In this document: positions 8,257 through 16,584 of the stretch, piece by piece
Layout of the letters: every line of letters starts with the position of its first letter
Position numbering within the stretch: position 1 is the first letter of the stretch
Origin: a virus
Direction: 5' to 3' (one strand)
Virus record (IMG/VR): IMGVR_UViG_3300020191_000016
Location: 1-49,507 of that record
DNA: 49,507 nucleotides
The notes under the pieces: generated by a model
Seen by the model: only the letters and a program-made list of their open reading frames with translations
What the model was told of the DNA's origin: nothing
The model's database searches: none
Translations under genes and position numbers: made by a program

Positions 8257-8865
8257 CTATATGGGAATCCAATGATTTGGTGCTCGGTCATGTATGACAC
8301 GACAAGGAACAATATCAAAAGCAATAGTGATTCTGGGGCGTTCATGGCTATGCGGCGTTGATTTGTGTAGGTCCCCATCACTTTTTCCAATAACCATTTT
8401 TCCTTCTACGCTGGGAATATACAGATCCTCTTTTTCTGTCGGTATCCTATATGACGTGCCTGAGGGTTCGGGGACAGACGCACAGAAAAAACCGTGCCAT
8501 GCTTTATGCTCAGGTTCCCAGTGACCATGCCAAAGTATGTTAGGTGAGTTTTTAGTGTACACATTTAGCCAACACTGAATATGATACCGATCCCCTCGTT
8601 CTAACGGTAAGTTATCCACACATTCTTTAATAAACGAATAAACTTCGTGAAAAGAATGTTTGGGGAAGGATAGTAGATTGTATTGTTCGAATAGTTTTGT
8701 GGTTAAAGGCGCGTGTCTAAACAGGGCTAGAGGGGCGTGCCCAAATTCTCTGTTAATTCTTTCTTCTACTTCAAGGCAGTCTTTTTCTATGTCTTTTACA
8801 GGCGTAAATTTTTTAGTGAACAAATAGTCGTCCCAAAAAGACTCGTCAAAATACTTAGTGTTCAC
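8257..8865 (-). CDS. 2OG-Fe(II) oxygenase-like protein
   Basis: 202 residues. Members of this superfamily use Fe(II), O2 and 2-oxoglutarate to hydroxylate a protein, nucleic acid or small molecule. Candidate ligands are the cluster His113/His115/Glu119 in WHGHWEPEH, the distal His172 or His174 in TPHSHERPR, and Arg178 that would hold 2-oxoglutarate, followed by the final strand ITIAFDI. The start is GTG, preceded by AAAGGTGG, and overlaps the downstream gene's environment as GTGA. It is one of four such enzymes in this phage. The substrate is unknown; virion-protein or host modification are both possible. Confidence 0.7.
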   Translation of the reverse strand: MNTKYFDESFWDDYLFTKKFTPVKDIEKDCLEVEERINREFGHAPLALFRHAPLTTKLFEQYNLLSFPKHSFHEVYSFIKECVDNLPLERGDRYHIQCWLNVYTKNSPNILWHGHWEPEHKAWHGFFCASVPEPSGTSYRIPTEKEDLYIPSVEGKMVIGKSDGDLHKSTPHSHERPRITIAFDIVPCRVIHDRAPNHWIPI

Positions 8866-9617
8866 TTATCCACCTTTATGTGATGTCTGTAGCTGTTCCT
8901 AGAAAATGAATGATTTGCTGTTCTAAACGCATCTATAAACTCTGGGTCAGTGTGACTCACCGCCTTTACTTCTAACTCGACCTTTCTGTCTGAGAGAGGT
9001 ATAAAGTGATAAATTGGAGTGCCTGCTCGTAGTATAATTTCTCGTTTCTCTTCTTTTTTTTCAGGAAATTTTATAAACATGTTTACGTTATTTGAGTGTT
9101 GATGGTGAAAAGTTAATATCCCAGGTAATATTTCTAAGCCGTCAAGAGGCTTCACTTCCCAAGCAGGTTTTATCGCCACAAAATCAACGTCTTCCTCTGT
9201 GTACATAACCCAAGGGCTGTCAAGTTTTAAATGTAGGTACTCATCCTCATCAAATAAGGTGCTGTATTGCGAATGTGTATGATTTGAAATAGTGCTTTTC
9301 ATATCTGCAAATTGATATTTCCAATTTTTTTCGCCATCCAAGTAGAGATATAAATCTGACCATAATGGAAGGATAAAACCCTTTTGATATAGTTCAACCC
9401 TGCCTGGGCAGGTTTTGATTGTCCTAGTTGCACGCCGATCTCTTTCGGGTTTTAGTAGCTCTCTAGCAGTTTCAATTACAGAAAATGATTTTATTTGTTT
9501 TGCCCAACTAGGCTGAGAAGATACTTGGGGGGGATACGCTTTGTGTAGCCCTCCTGCGATAATGGTGTAGCATTTTACTTTAATAGGACTTTTTAGATTT
9601 TTAAAAAACTTAAACAT
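8862..9617 (-). CDS. Unknown protein, paralogue of the 6003-6701 gene
   Basis: 251 residues if it starts at the ATG at 9617, which follows AAGAAG and clears the preceding gene's stop at 9622; an ATG at 9674 would need a long overlap. It contains the Cys-Pro block CPGRVELYQKGFILP also present in the 232-residue protein at 6003-6701, then a strand WSDLYLYLD. The C-terminal third is beta-rich with alternating charged residues. Its stop overlaps the GTG start of the oxygenase gene. I infer a cupin-like or carbohydrate-related fold from strand pattern only. Confidence 0.7.
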   Translation of the reverse strand: MFKFFKNLKSPIKVKCYTIIAGGLHKAYPPQVSSQPSWAKQIKSFSVIETARELLKPERDRRATRTIKTCPGRVELYQKGFILPLWSDLYLYLDGEKNWKYQFADMKSTISNHTHSQYSTLFDEDEYLHLKLDSPWVMYTEEDVDFVAIKPAWEVKPLDGLEILPGILTFHHQHSNNVNMFIKFPEKKEEKREIILRAGTPIYHFIPLSDRKVELEVKAVSHTDPEFIDAFRTANHSFSRNSYRHHIKVDK

Positions 9618-9621
9618 GTTT

Positions 9622-9867
9622 TTATGCTTCTTGAGTATTGTTGTTATGGATAATGATAGTATCGGTTCCTGCATAAAAGGCTAGAAATCCAATACAGGCG
9701 ATGTTCCAATCTGGTCCTGTTTGTTCTGACCACGAAGGTACATTTATAGATACATGCCTAGCTAAGTATTCTTTTTCTCCATTCTCAAACACACGCCATA
9801 CATGGTCTGAAGTGCCTCTTCCAGGCTCGCCATTACTTTTATTAAATCTTATGTGGTATTTATTCAT
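9622..9867 (-). CDS. Small hypothetical protein
   Basis: 81 residues from the ATG at 9867, four bases after the preceding stop; an upstream TTG would overlap that gene and is less likely. The sequence MNKYHIRFNKSNGEPGRGTS, with a short strand-turn-strand (DHVWRVFENGEKEYLARHV), resembles small beta-barrel phage proteins. No catalytic pattern is visible. It sits between the tail-fibre chaperone gene and the paralogous unknown gene, and may be part of the fibre-associated set. Confidence 0.6.
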   Translation of the reverse strand: MNKYHIRFNKSNGEPGRGTSDHVWRVFENGEKEYLARHVSINVPSWSEQTGPDWNIACIGFLAFYAGTDTIIIHNNNTQEA

Positions 9868-9871
9868 AGGA

Positions 9872-10267
9872 CTACTTTTTATCCGGAGCAATAGGCCATG
9901 TGACCTTTTCGGGATAACCCTTTTGTCTTTTAACGTCTCTTAGTTCTTTTCTGTATTTTATCCATTCTTGTTTTTCTATAATAGTCATAGGGACGTCAGG
10001 GAGCATGGCCCAGTCACTTTTGGCAAGATAGTTTTCAATACGCTCGTTTAAACGATCTTTTTCAGTGGGGGGAGGGGGAGGGTCGGGGACTTCAATATCC
10101 GTTTCTATCCAAGCCAAATCGGGTAAATTTACCCACGACAGGTCAGAGAGCCTTTCTTTTACGCCGTGCATTCCAAAAATCGGGCCCCATTGATCCGGTA
10201 AAAGAACCGGATCATTTAACGGCATGTTATTTTTTTTATCTATTAATTGCCAAAGTTTTCTAGGCAT
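9872..10267 (-). CDS. Tail-fibre assembly chaperone-like protein (Phage_tail_APC type)
   Basis: 131 residues. The C-terminal part (about 78-128) has the hallmark of phage tail assembly chaperones of Pfam Phage_tail_APC: a helix ending SDWAMLPDVP, then EWIKYRKELRDV and a terminal strand YPEKVTWPIAP. A proline run (PDPPPPP) separates it from an N-terminal segment that may contact the fibre. Such proteins help fold or trimerise fibres and are normally encoded next to them. Here the glycine-rich adhesin lies one gene upstream, which fits. Confidence 0.75.
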   Translation of the reverse strand: MPRKLWQLIDKKNNMPLNDPVLLPDQWGPIFGMHGVKERLSDLSWVNLPDLAWIETDIEVPDPPPPPTEKDRLNERIENYLAKSDWAMLPDVPMTIIEKQEWIKYRKELRDVKRQKGYPEKVTWPIAPDKK

Positions 10268-10268
10268 A

Positions 10269-10544
10269 TCATTCGTTTAAAAAAGAAAACAATTTTCTAA
10301 TCTTCGGTAGATCTTGTGCGGTTACTATTACATAGTAATAACCACCATCATCCACCCTCATACCAATCTCATGACAACCATTGAACATTTCGCCTACAGT
10401 TATACTTCTTGCTCTATTCAAGGTCGATTTCATTCCATTGAGCCCAAACTGTTTTTCGATCTCTAAAACCGCTGGGTCTGGGGATTTTGGAGGTGCTTCT
10501 GATTTTAAAGGTGCTTTTGCACGAATATTCTTTTTTTGTTTCAT
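10269..10544 (-). CDS. Small hypothetical protein between adhesin and chaperone
   Basis: 91 residues with a Lys/Pro/Ala-rich flexible head (residues 1-28) and a compact alpha/beta body ending YYYVIVTAQDLPKIRKLFSF. It is packed between the glycine-rich adhesin (1 base after its stop at 10546) and the chaperone-like gene, so it is probably part of host-recognition assembly. No named family recognised. Confidence 0.6.
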   Translation of the reverse strand: MKQKKNIRAKAPLKSEAPPKSPDPAVLEIEKQFGLNGMKSTLNRARSITVGEMFNGCHEIGMRVDDGGYYYVIVTAQDLPKIRKLFSFLNE

Positions 10545-10545
10545 A

Positions 10546-11475
10546 TTAAAAAGGGTCCCATGAAATAGTTACACTTCCGCCAGGAGGGACTGTTACAGGA
10601 TAACTCCCTGCGCCTCCTATTGGTTGGCAACAATAGCTTACTGGGGATCCAGCGGTGCCTGCGTTACCCGCAGTCCCTGCGTTTCCTTGGCCTCCCTTGC
10701 CACCAGCTCCGCCAAAGCCAGGAGTATACGAATATCCACCACTTCCGCCAGGCCCACCGTCACCAGGAGAAGAAAACGTAGGGCTTGCAGGATTGCCCGA
10801 AGCTCCTGCGCCTCCTGGGTTACCTGTACCGAAACCAAAATATATTACTTCGTAGGCACATGCTTCGCCACCGTAGTAGCGTAAACAATATTCGTGAATT
10901 GTTCCAAAGGTTGCGGCACCACCTCCGCCGCTACCACCATTACCTGCAACGCCACCGGTGCCTGCTGGACCTCCAGTGCCCCCCGGAAAACTTAATGGCG
11001 TAGGCAAGCAACTAATCGTAGTTGCCGCTCCCGATGGACCAATTGTCCCAGGTGTGCCGACACTACCTGCTGAACCGGGTGAGCCGCCAGCATTACTGAA
11101 ACCGTAGCCAGAGAGACCTGCGCCACCGCCTGGGCCGCCACTACCCCCTGAGCCACCGCCTGGTCCTAGTGCAGTAGTTCCTGTCCCACCAGGTCCACCC
11201 TGTGGATTTCCGGTGTAAACGCAGTTCCTGAAGCCACAATACCACCACCCCCGTACTCTATATGCTCCATTGGGAGAGCCAGCACCACCGCCGCCACCGC
11301 CGCCACCGCCACCATCAGTTCCAGGGCATCCAGGGCATCCAGTGCCACCAACGCCAGTGGCACTTATTTGTTGTAGTCCAGCGGGGGCACAAAAGGTGCC
11401 CGGTTCGGTGAATACTTGACATCCACCTGGTGTAGTGCCTCCCATAAGACCAATTTTCGAGCTTCCAATAGGCAT
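10546..11475 (-). CDS. Glycine-rich tail adhesin or fibre tip
   Basis: 309 residues, about one third glycine, with runs of up to ten Gly and many GGxGG and GxPG repeats, plus several Cys residues. This composition is that of glycine-rich adhesins in which packed polyglycine helices present variable loops to the host surface. The N-terminal MPIGSSKIGLMGG is a likely attachment segment and the C-terminus ends in a beta strand (GGSVTISWDPF). Neighbouring chaperone-like gene and two oxygenases upstream suggest folding or modification partners. Repetitive GC-rich codons make it prone to length change. Confidence 0.75.
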   Translation of the reverse strand: MPIGSSKIGLMGGTTPGGCQVFTEPGTFCAPAGLQQISATGVGGTGCPGCPGTDGGGGGGGGGGAGSPNGAYRVRGWWYCGFRNCVYTGNPQGGPGGTGTTALGPGGGSGGSGGPGGGAGLSGYGFSNAGGSPGSAGSVGTPGTIGPSGAATTISCLPTPLSFPGGTGGPAGTGGVAGNGGSGGGGAATFGTIHEYCLRYYGGEACAYEVIYFGFGTGNPGGAGASGNPASPTFSSPGDGGPGGSGGYSYTPGFGGAGGKGGQGNAGTAGNAGTAGSPVSYCCQPIGGAGSYPVTVPPGGSVTISWDPF

Positions 11476-11508
11476 TTCCTTAGCTCCTAAGTGTTAAATA
11501 TCTTCGTA

Positions 11509-12129
11509 TCATATAAAAAACCAACCTGTTAGTACATACTTTGGCTTATCGCCATATACGGGGTTTCCACGGTGAGGATGTGTATAGGTAGCAGGCCAAA
11601 AAACTATGCTGTTTTCTTTTGGCGTTATTCTTAACTCTTGACGTATGAATTCGGTTTCGCCTGCGCTTTCTGGCTCAAGGGTATTTAAATACACCATAAA
11701 GACGACATACCTGGCGACATTGAAGCCATATCCCTTCTCATGGTGCCATATATGATAACCTCCACCGGGCATTGTTTTTTGGAGTTTAATTTGAGGAATC
11801 CAAAGATTAAGCGCCGCAATGTCTTCATAAAGAGCCGTATCTGAGTATAGGCGAAAAGCCTTGTGTATCATATCAATTACAGAACTAAACCGTACCTCGT
11901 TATTATTTTCATCAAACAAAAAACCTAGCTTATTATCCATGTCCCTACGGTGCATACATAAACTAAAATCTTCTTTCATGCACTCTGGGGCGTTTTCAAG
12001 TTCTTTTCGGCTACGTAAAATATTGTTCTCTTGAAGGTACTCTATTTGTTGAATTATTTGGGGACAAATAAAAGAAGGAAAAACGTCCTCTATAATCCCT
12101 ATATCATTTTCGCTATATATTGATTTCAT
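11509..12129 (-). CDS. 2OG-Fe(II) oxygenase, prolyl-4-hydroxylase-like
   Basis: 206 residues. The metal site is visible as His129-x-Glu131 in WHHEKG (Glu instead of the more usual Asp) and a distal His184 or His186 in THPHRGNP. The residue expected to bind 2-oxoglutarate appears to be Lys (KPKYVLTGWF) rather than Arg. The PGGGYHIWHHE and VYLNT strands are typical of the P4H-like fold. The gene's start overlaps the stop of another oxygenase by four bases. Known family members hydroxylate proline or other side chains; target here unknown. Confidence 0.8.
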   Translation of the reverse strand: MKSIYSENDIGIIEDVFPSFICPQIIQQIEYLQENNILRSRKELENAPECMKEDFSLCMHRRDMDNKLGFLFDENNNEVRFSSVIDMIHKAFRLYSDTALYEDIAALNLWIPQIKLQKTMPGGGYHIWHHEKGYGFNVARYVVFMVYLNTLEPESAGETEFIRQELRITPKENSIVFWPATYTHPHRGNPVYGDKPKYVLTGWFFI

Positions 12130-12710
12130 GAAAACGGCCTAGTTCCTTGCACCCAGCAAACCAGAGACTGTCTTTCCCCCGAAGTGACAGGAGCTACTCT
12201 GTGTAAAAGAAAAGAAGGGAACAAAACGGCTAACCCTTTTTCTTTTGGTAGTTTTGTTTCATCTGATCCTGTCATAAAACAAAATTCTCCTCCCTCGTAT
12301 TCACTTGGATCATTTAATTGTATGGCTATACTTAACTTTCTAATCGGTCCTTTTCCACAATCTAGGTGCCAATCATATTTACCCTTCTCTTCGCTTTTAT
12401 AATTAGCTAGTTGAATAGCAGAAATACTAGAGAGTTCAAAGTTAAAAATTTCTTTGTTTATCCTTTCTACATAAGTTTCAAGCCGCTTAAAAATCCACAA
12501 CTTCGTTTTGTCTGGAGACACCCAATTTATTTTAGTTCTTCTTATTGAATTATTTATAGTGCCTTCACCAATAGAGGCTTGTTCTTGAGCTGACCTAGCT
12601 TTCTTTGCTAGATAGTCTAGCTCTTCTTCGTTAAATAGATCTCTAAGAATATAATGACAGGTTGGATTGTCTTGCCTTTTTTCATCTAAAGCATAAGAGG
12701 TTTTTACCAT
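12126..12710 (-). CDS. 2OG-Fe(II) oxygenase, PKHD/PiuC-like
   Basis: 194 residues. Classic HxD...H...R set: His115 and Asp117 in YDWHLDCG, His170 in LLHRVAPV and Arg180 in SGERQSLVCW. The strand after the site (LVCWVQGTRPF) closely resembles PKHD-type hydroxylases. All catalytic ligands are present, so it should be active. It forms a block with oxygenases on either side (11509-12129 overlapping by four bases; 12721-13290 ten bases away), which suggests concerted modification of one substrate class, for instance virion or host proteins. Confidence 0.88.
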   Translation of the reverse strand: MVKTSYALDEKRQDNPTCHYILRDLFNEEELDYLAKKARSAQEQASIGEGTINNSIRRTKINWVSPDKTKLWIFKRLETYVERINKEIFNFELSSISAIQLANYKSEEKGKYDWHLDCGKGPIRKLSIAIQLNDPSEYEGGEFCFMTGSDETKLPKEKGLAVLFPSFLLHRVAPVTSGERQSLVCWVQGTRPFS

Positions 12711-12720
12711 AAAGCCCTAC

Positions 12721-13290
12721 TTATTTTTCAAACGCGGATATTACAAAATGCAAAAACCTAACTTCGGAATTCGGGACGCCAGCTACAAACTGGTGAGGAA
12801 GCCACGAGTTAAATAAAAACAAAGAACCCGCGTTTAAATTATTAAAATGAATATATTGCGTGCATGCTTTAACGTCAGGGGTAACAGCCGCCATAAGGTC
12901 TCCCATTAACTTTCCCTGTCTAGGATCCCCAAACAAAGGATATGGGCAATTTTCTGTTGCTTTTAGAACATAAAAACCACTAAAGACGCTGTTTCCATGG
13001 ACATGTAAGTAATGATGCGCAGGGGGACTTATTATTTGTCCCCACAACGCATTCATCTTTATCTGATAAATATCAACGTCATAACCGCCTTCGATTAAAA
13101 TAGAATTAACGATGGTTTCTACGTGTTTTTTAAAATCAAAACAACTTTCGTTATGTGCTAAATTTCCGGTTTGGATCATAGGTGTTTCTGCATCCTTGTC
13201 CAAATATTCTGGTCCAAGTTGCATTGTGTTGAGCCATTCCGGTTCTTCTGCTCTATATATGGAAGACGGAAAGTAGTTAAATACCTCCAT
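12721..13290 (-). CDS. Putative 2OG-Fe(II) oxygenase (Pfam PF13759-like)
   Basis: 189 residues. The double His motif HVHGN (His96, His98) followed by SVFSGFYVL is the signature of the 'putative 2OG-Fe(II) oxygenase' family common in marine phages. The distal His166 is in SWLPHQF and Arg178 in EVRFLHFV. Family members usually carry exactly this HxH plus LPH layout, so the enzyme looks intact. It heads the oxygenase trio and is followed closely by the PKHD-like gene. Substrate unknown. Confidence 0.82.
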   Translation of the reverse strand: MEVFNYFPSSIYRAEEPEWLNTMQLGPEYLDKDAETPMIQTGNLAHNESCFDFKKHVETIVNSILIEGGYDVDIYQIKMNALWGQIISPPAHHYLHVHGNSVFSGFYVLKATENCPYPLFGDPRQGKLMGDLMAAVTPDVKACTQYIHFNNLNAGSLFLFNSWLPHQFVAGVPNSEVRFLHFVISAFEK

Positions 13291-13293
13291 GTA

Positions 13294-13527
13294 TTAGCTG
13301 TCCAGCCAATTGCACAAACTAGTCGCTAATGCAGTGACGTCTTCGGCTGTCATGGCAGGCGTATTGGCGTCCGCTAGTCTTCTGTTTTCAAAAATAATAC
13401 TCTGTGCCATGCGCAGACAATCTGCTTTACATCGCTTATTTTCATTTGCCGCTGTAGCCGCGATTTGTGCCGCCTGCTGTGCTTCAATAAATTCAACCTG
13501 GCTCTGCTGTTCTGCTGTAAGTGCCAT
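13294..13527 (-). CDS. Small alanine-rich helical protein
   Basis: 77 residues, predicted almost entirely helical, rich in Ala and Gln (EFIEAQQAAQIAATAANENK), with two Cys residues and a C-terminal Trp-Leu pair. Located between the 392-residue fibre-like protein and the oxygenases, four bases from the next gene. It resembles small proteins seen beside fibre genes in marine phages; possible tail chaperone or assembly factor. Confidence 0.6.
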   Translation of the reverse strand: MALTAEQQSQVEFIEAQQAAQIAATAANENKRCKADCLRMAQSIIFENRRLADANTPAMTAEDVTALATSLCNWLDS

Positions 13528-13551
13528 TTTCGTAATCTCCTAAAAAGTTAA

Positions 13552-14730
13552 TTATGACAGGTTTTTCATCGGAATTGACGCATACCATGTCGTTCCATTA
13601 TCTGGGCTCATAAAGAACCAAATATCTGTTGCATTGGCGTCTTCTGTCCTAGCCACAGCTCCTTGCGGGAATTCTACCGTACCTCCGGCAAATGCAACAG
13701 TTCTACTTGCTGTAGCATCGTTTGTCAGAATCAAGGTAAAAGAAGTTGCTCTGTTACTGTTTTGGTTACTGCTTCCCAAAGTAAAGGTGCAGTTATCGGT
13801 TAATGTAGCCGTGAATACGGAACCTGTACTAGTATCAATAGTCTGTGCCGTGCTGGTGTTTCCTATGGCAACGACCTTATCGGAGAAAATACCCGTCAAG
13901 AAACTAGCGGTGATATCAACCTCACCTGTGCCTTTTGGAGTAAGGTCAATACCTACATTGGTGTCATCACCACTGGCAGATATAGCAGGGTTATTACCTG
14001 TTGCCGCATTATTCAAAGTAAATTCATTAACTGCTGACGCCGTTGCAGTAATATTTATTAGCTCATTGCTGTTGGTGTCTTGAATATCAGTCCCAATAAT
14101 TGGGCTTGTCAAAGTTTTTCCTGTTAGAACCTGGGAATCTGAGGTGCCTACTACGTCACCCGATGGAATGGCCTTCTGTGCCGCCGAACCATCTACATTG
14201 CCAGAACCATCAGAAAGAACAAAACTGCTTGCCGCAATACCTGAAATAGTATTGTTGTCGGCGGAAATTGTCTTGTTTGTTAAGGTCTGAGTGCCATCGG
14301 CTAGTGTTAAACCTGTGTCTACAACAGCGGCTGTTGCGCCTGCACCATCTAAGTAAACGGCTCTTGCTTCGCCCGTAGGAATGGTGACATTTGCACCGCT
14401 TCCTTGGCTAATTTCAATACTCTGTGAACCCGTAGTAGCGTTTTCAATAATCATAACCCGTGATATTGTGTTTGGGGCTATGGTAAGTTCACGAGTAGCT
14501 GTAAGCGTCGCGCTCGAAGTGACTTTGAAGTAAAAAGCACGAGCAGGGTCAGTAGTGCCGTCGGCTACTGTAGTGGTTGAGTTTACATCCGTGGCAAAGC
14601 CATCTTGAGTGCCATATCCAAGGGAGTCGGCAATGAGCTCCAAATTAGTATTTGTGCTTGTGCCCCAAGTGCCAGACTCGTCACCCGTGGCGATTTCTTT
14701 TAATCTTAAATTATTTACGTAAGTTGCCAT
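13552..14730 (-). CDS. Tail fibre or appendage protein
   Basis: 392 residues. The N-terminus (MATYVNNLRLKEIATGDESG, then TWGTSTNTNLELIADSLG) is typical of marine phage fibre proteins and probably the virion-binding end. The body is made of Thr/Ser/Asn-rich beta strands with LTGKTLTSPIIG and LTNKTIS units, a repeat family of trimeric fibres. The C-terminus ends with a compact beta domain (DIWFFMSPDNGTTWYASI). Codon use and composition match the surrounding structural genes. I infer a receptor-facing fibre. Confidence 0.75.
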   Translation of the reverse strand: MATYVNNLRLKEIATGDESGTWGTSTNTNLELIADSLGYGTQDGFATDVNSTTTVADGTTDPARAFYFKVTSSATLTATRELTIAPNTISRVMIIENATTGSQSIEISQGSGANVTIPTGEARAVYLDGAGATAAVVDTGLTLADGTQTLTNKTISADNNTISGIAASSFVLSDGSGNVDGSAAQKAIPSGDVVGTSDSQVLTGKTLTSPIIGTDIQDTNSNELINITATASAVNEFTLNNAATGNNPAISASGDDTNVGIDLTPKGTGEVDITASFLTGIFSDKVVAIGNTSTAQTIDTSTGSVFTATLTDNCTFTLGSSNQNSNRATSFTLILTNDATASRTVAFAGGTVEFPQGAVARTEDANATDIWFFMSPDNGTTWYASIPMKNLS

Positions 14731-14741
14731 TGGTGCTTACC

Positions 14742-14954
14742 TCATTCCAAAGTCGCGCCACTGGCCTCAGGGACGCTTGTGGCATATATTTTCATATTCT
14801 GTCGTAAGTTTAGTGTTTCTCCGCAGTCGGAACAAGTATCAGCGTTAATTTCAGACTCATCAAGATCAAAACCGCAATTTGCACACAAAACTTCAATGTC
14901 ATGTTTAGGCTCTATACCAGAACCTAGCTGTACTGCCTCTGTCGTCGTTCTCAT
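14742..14954 (-). CDS. Zinc-ribbon small protein
   Basis: 70 residues from the ATG at 14954, chosen because it overlaps the preceding stop as ATGA; an upstream start at 14972 would overlap more. Two knuckles, CANC and CSDC, separated by about 18 residues form a rubredoxin-like zinc ribbon. Such modules bind nucleic acid or stabilise small structural proteins. It lies between two fibre-like genes, so it may be a virion component. Confidence 0.7.
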   Translation of the reverse strand: MRTTTEAVQLGSGIEPKHDIEVLCANCGFDLDESEINADTCSDCGETLNLRQNMKIYATSVPEASGATLE

Positions 14955-15826
14955 GCCGCGACCTCCGTCCAAATAACTGCTTCTTCGGGGACTATGTCAT
15001 CCCAGATTAATATGTTACCGATTCTACCTACTGCCACGACGCCTATTGGATACACTCGTGCTTTACCTGTCGCGCTTTCATTACCCAAGTCACCCGTCGC
15101 TGAAACACCTGTCACGGGTACATTGAGCTGAAGGTCAATTGTAGCACTTCCAATCGCCGAAGTGGCTGATAAACCTGTCTCAGTAACAGTCGCATCCGCC
15201 GTAACACCTACCGTGCCTAGTATAAGATTGCCTTGTAAACCCGTAACAAATTCGGTGTGGCTTCCCTGTACTCCGGCATCCCCTAACGCTGTAGTCCCAA
15301 AAACACCTGTAACAGCAACAACAGCGGCGGCATCAACACTGACCGATCCTAACGTAGCCGTAGCCGCTTGGCCTAAAACGTCAATGGTTCCGTCGCCGTT
15401 GGCAACTACATTGCCTAGCGTCGTAGAAAGTTCAAGTCCTGCTGGGTAAGCATTGCCACCAAGTATAAAGTCAACGGTGCCTATTTCAGTTGAAATAGCA
15501 TCTACAGTGCTTCCTTCACCCCAACCAAAGTCGCCCCAACCACCACGACTCCAGCCATCAAAGTAAACAGTAGCGTCCCAGACACTGTAGTTTGCAATAC
15601 CTGTGGCGGAAACCCCAGTTACTTCAACAATGCCCTGTATAATAGCGGTCGAGCTTCCTAACGCTGTTGTGCCCTGTACACCCGTAACAGTAAAGTTATT
15701 TACGGTTTGCGTTGTTACCGTTCCTACCGAACCTGTAGCCACGGGTGTAGCTGGGCTGTCGCCCCACCCGTCTGACCCCCAAGGGTCATGACCCCATCCC
15801 GTTATAGGAACAATAACGTCTGCCAT
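14951..15826 (-). CDS. Repeat-containing virion protein with Trp/Gly motifs
   Basis: 291 residues. Two aromatic segments (GWGHDPWGSDGWGD and GWSRGGWGDFGWG) and at least seven repeats of the type VTGVxaTxxLGxVxV, each predicted to form a beta hairpin. The same repeat type occurs in the 252-residue protein at 17247-18005. The layout suggests an elongated fibre or decoration protein. Overlaps the zinc-ribbon gene by four bases. No enzymatic residues visible. Confidence 0.7.
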   Translation of the reverse strand: MADVIVPITGWGHDPWGSDGWGDSPATPVATGSVGTVTTQTVNNFTVTGVQGTTALGSSTAIIQGIVEVTGVSATGIANYSVWDATVYFDGWSRGGWGDFGWGEGSTVDAISTEIGTVDFILGGNAYPAGLELSTTLGNVVANGDGTIDVLGQAATATLGSVSVDAAAVVAVTGVFGTTALGDAGVQGSHTEFVTGLQGNLILGTVGVTADATVTETGLSATSAIGSATIDLQLNVPVTGVSATGDLGNESATGKARVYPIGVVAVGRIGNILIWDDIVPEEAVIWTEVAA

Positions 15827-15827
15827 A

Positions 15828-16274
15828 CTAGGCTATCCGTATAATCGCGTTACTAGCATCCGCCGTTGGGAAAACAATGGTAAAGTCACCCGCAGTTGAC
15901 GTTTTGTCCGAACCGAAGTCCAAAACAGCAATAGACTTGTCCGACTGAGTGCTGTTATAGATTAACGCGCCACGAGCTGTAATTGTAGCCGTTGACCAGG
16001 TGGTGTCGTTAAAGTCAGTGAATGCTGTTGTACCAGAGCTGGTAGGAGCTACGGTTGTCAGCGTGTTACCGCCTGCGGTGTAACCTGTTCCAGACGTTTC
16101 GTTGGTAACAGAATACGCTGTTGTAGTCGCATCTAAAGTAGCAGAACTCGTATAAAGCGCGATTTTCATTGTATCCGCTGTTGTACCAGCACGAGCCACT
16201 GTAGTGCCAAAGGCGTGAATGCCGTTAAGCATTTCAACCTTAAAAGAAGTACACATTGCTTGTGTAATTGCCAT
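15828..16274 (-). CDS. Small beta-rich virion protein
   Basis: 148 residues from the ATG at 16274, which follows GAGGT at good spacing; an earlier start at 16319 would run into the preceding gene. The sequence MAITQAMCTSFKVEMLNGIH, then Thr/Ser/Gly-rich strands, is the pattern of a head or tail decoration protein widespread in marine phages. It stops two bases before the repeat protein gene. Function in the virion unknown. Confidence 0.7.
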   Translation of the reverse strand: MAITQAMCTSFKVEMLNGIHAFGTTVARAGTTADTMKIALYTSSATLDATTTAYSVTNETSGTGYTAGGNTLTTVAPTSSGTTAFTDFNDTTWSTATITARGALIYNSTQSDKSIAVLDFGSDKTSTAGDFTIVFPTADASNAIIRIA

Positions 16275-16284
16275 GATGATTACC

Positions 16285-16581
16285 TCATATTTTGCTAATA
16301 ATTCGAGCCAAGTCAGCATGGCCCTGTTTTGCTAACTCAGCGCAAATAGTTGTTCTATCTGACCGAATCGCTTCCCGCATATAAAAAACCATTAGGTCTT
16401 TTATACGATCCTTGTACACCATCGCTTGCGCTTTGACCATTGGGTCGGCTGTTTCACTAACAGAAATCAACTTCTCCATAGCCCACTCTGCAAGCTCTTC
16501 TGGCGTATGCCCACGGTTATTCGTGGTAAATACGTCTACATCAAATGCATTTATTGTTTCGCCTTTTACGCCATCTAACAT
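16285..16581 (-). CDS. Small conserved helical protein
   Basis: 98 residues, mostly helical and acidic, with conserved-looking HTPEELAEWAMEKL and KDRIKDLMVFYMREAIRSDR segments. This type follows the connector gene in several marine phages. It has no catalytic signature; an assembly or adaptor-associated role is inferred from its position three bases after the adaptor gene. Confidence 0.65.
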   Translation of the reverse strand: MLDGVKGETINAFDVDVFTTNNRGHTPEELAEWAMEKLISVSETADPMVKAQAMVYKDRIKDLMVFYMREAIRSDRTTICAELAKQGHADLARIISKI

Positions 16582-16584
16582 AAA

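Noticed and set aside
10624-11003. Plus-strand frames opposite the glycine-rich adhesin
   Set aside because: They are complements of the glycine repeats, giving Pro/Ala-rich artefacts.
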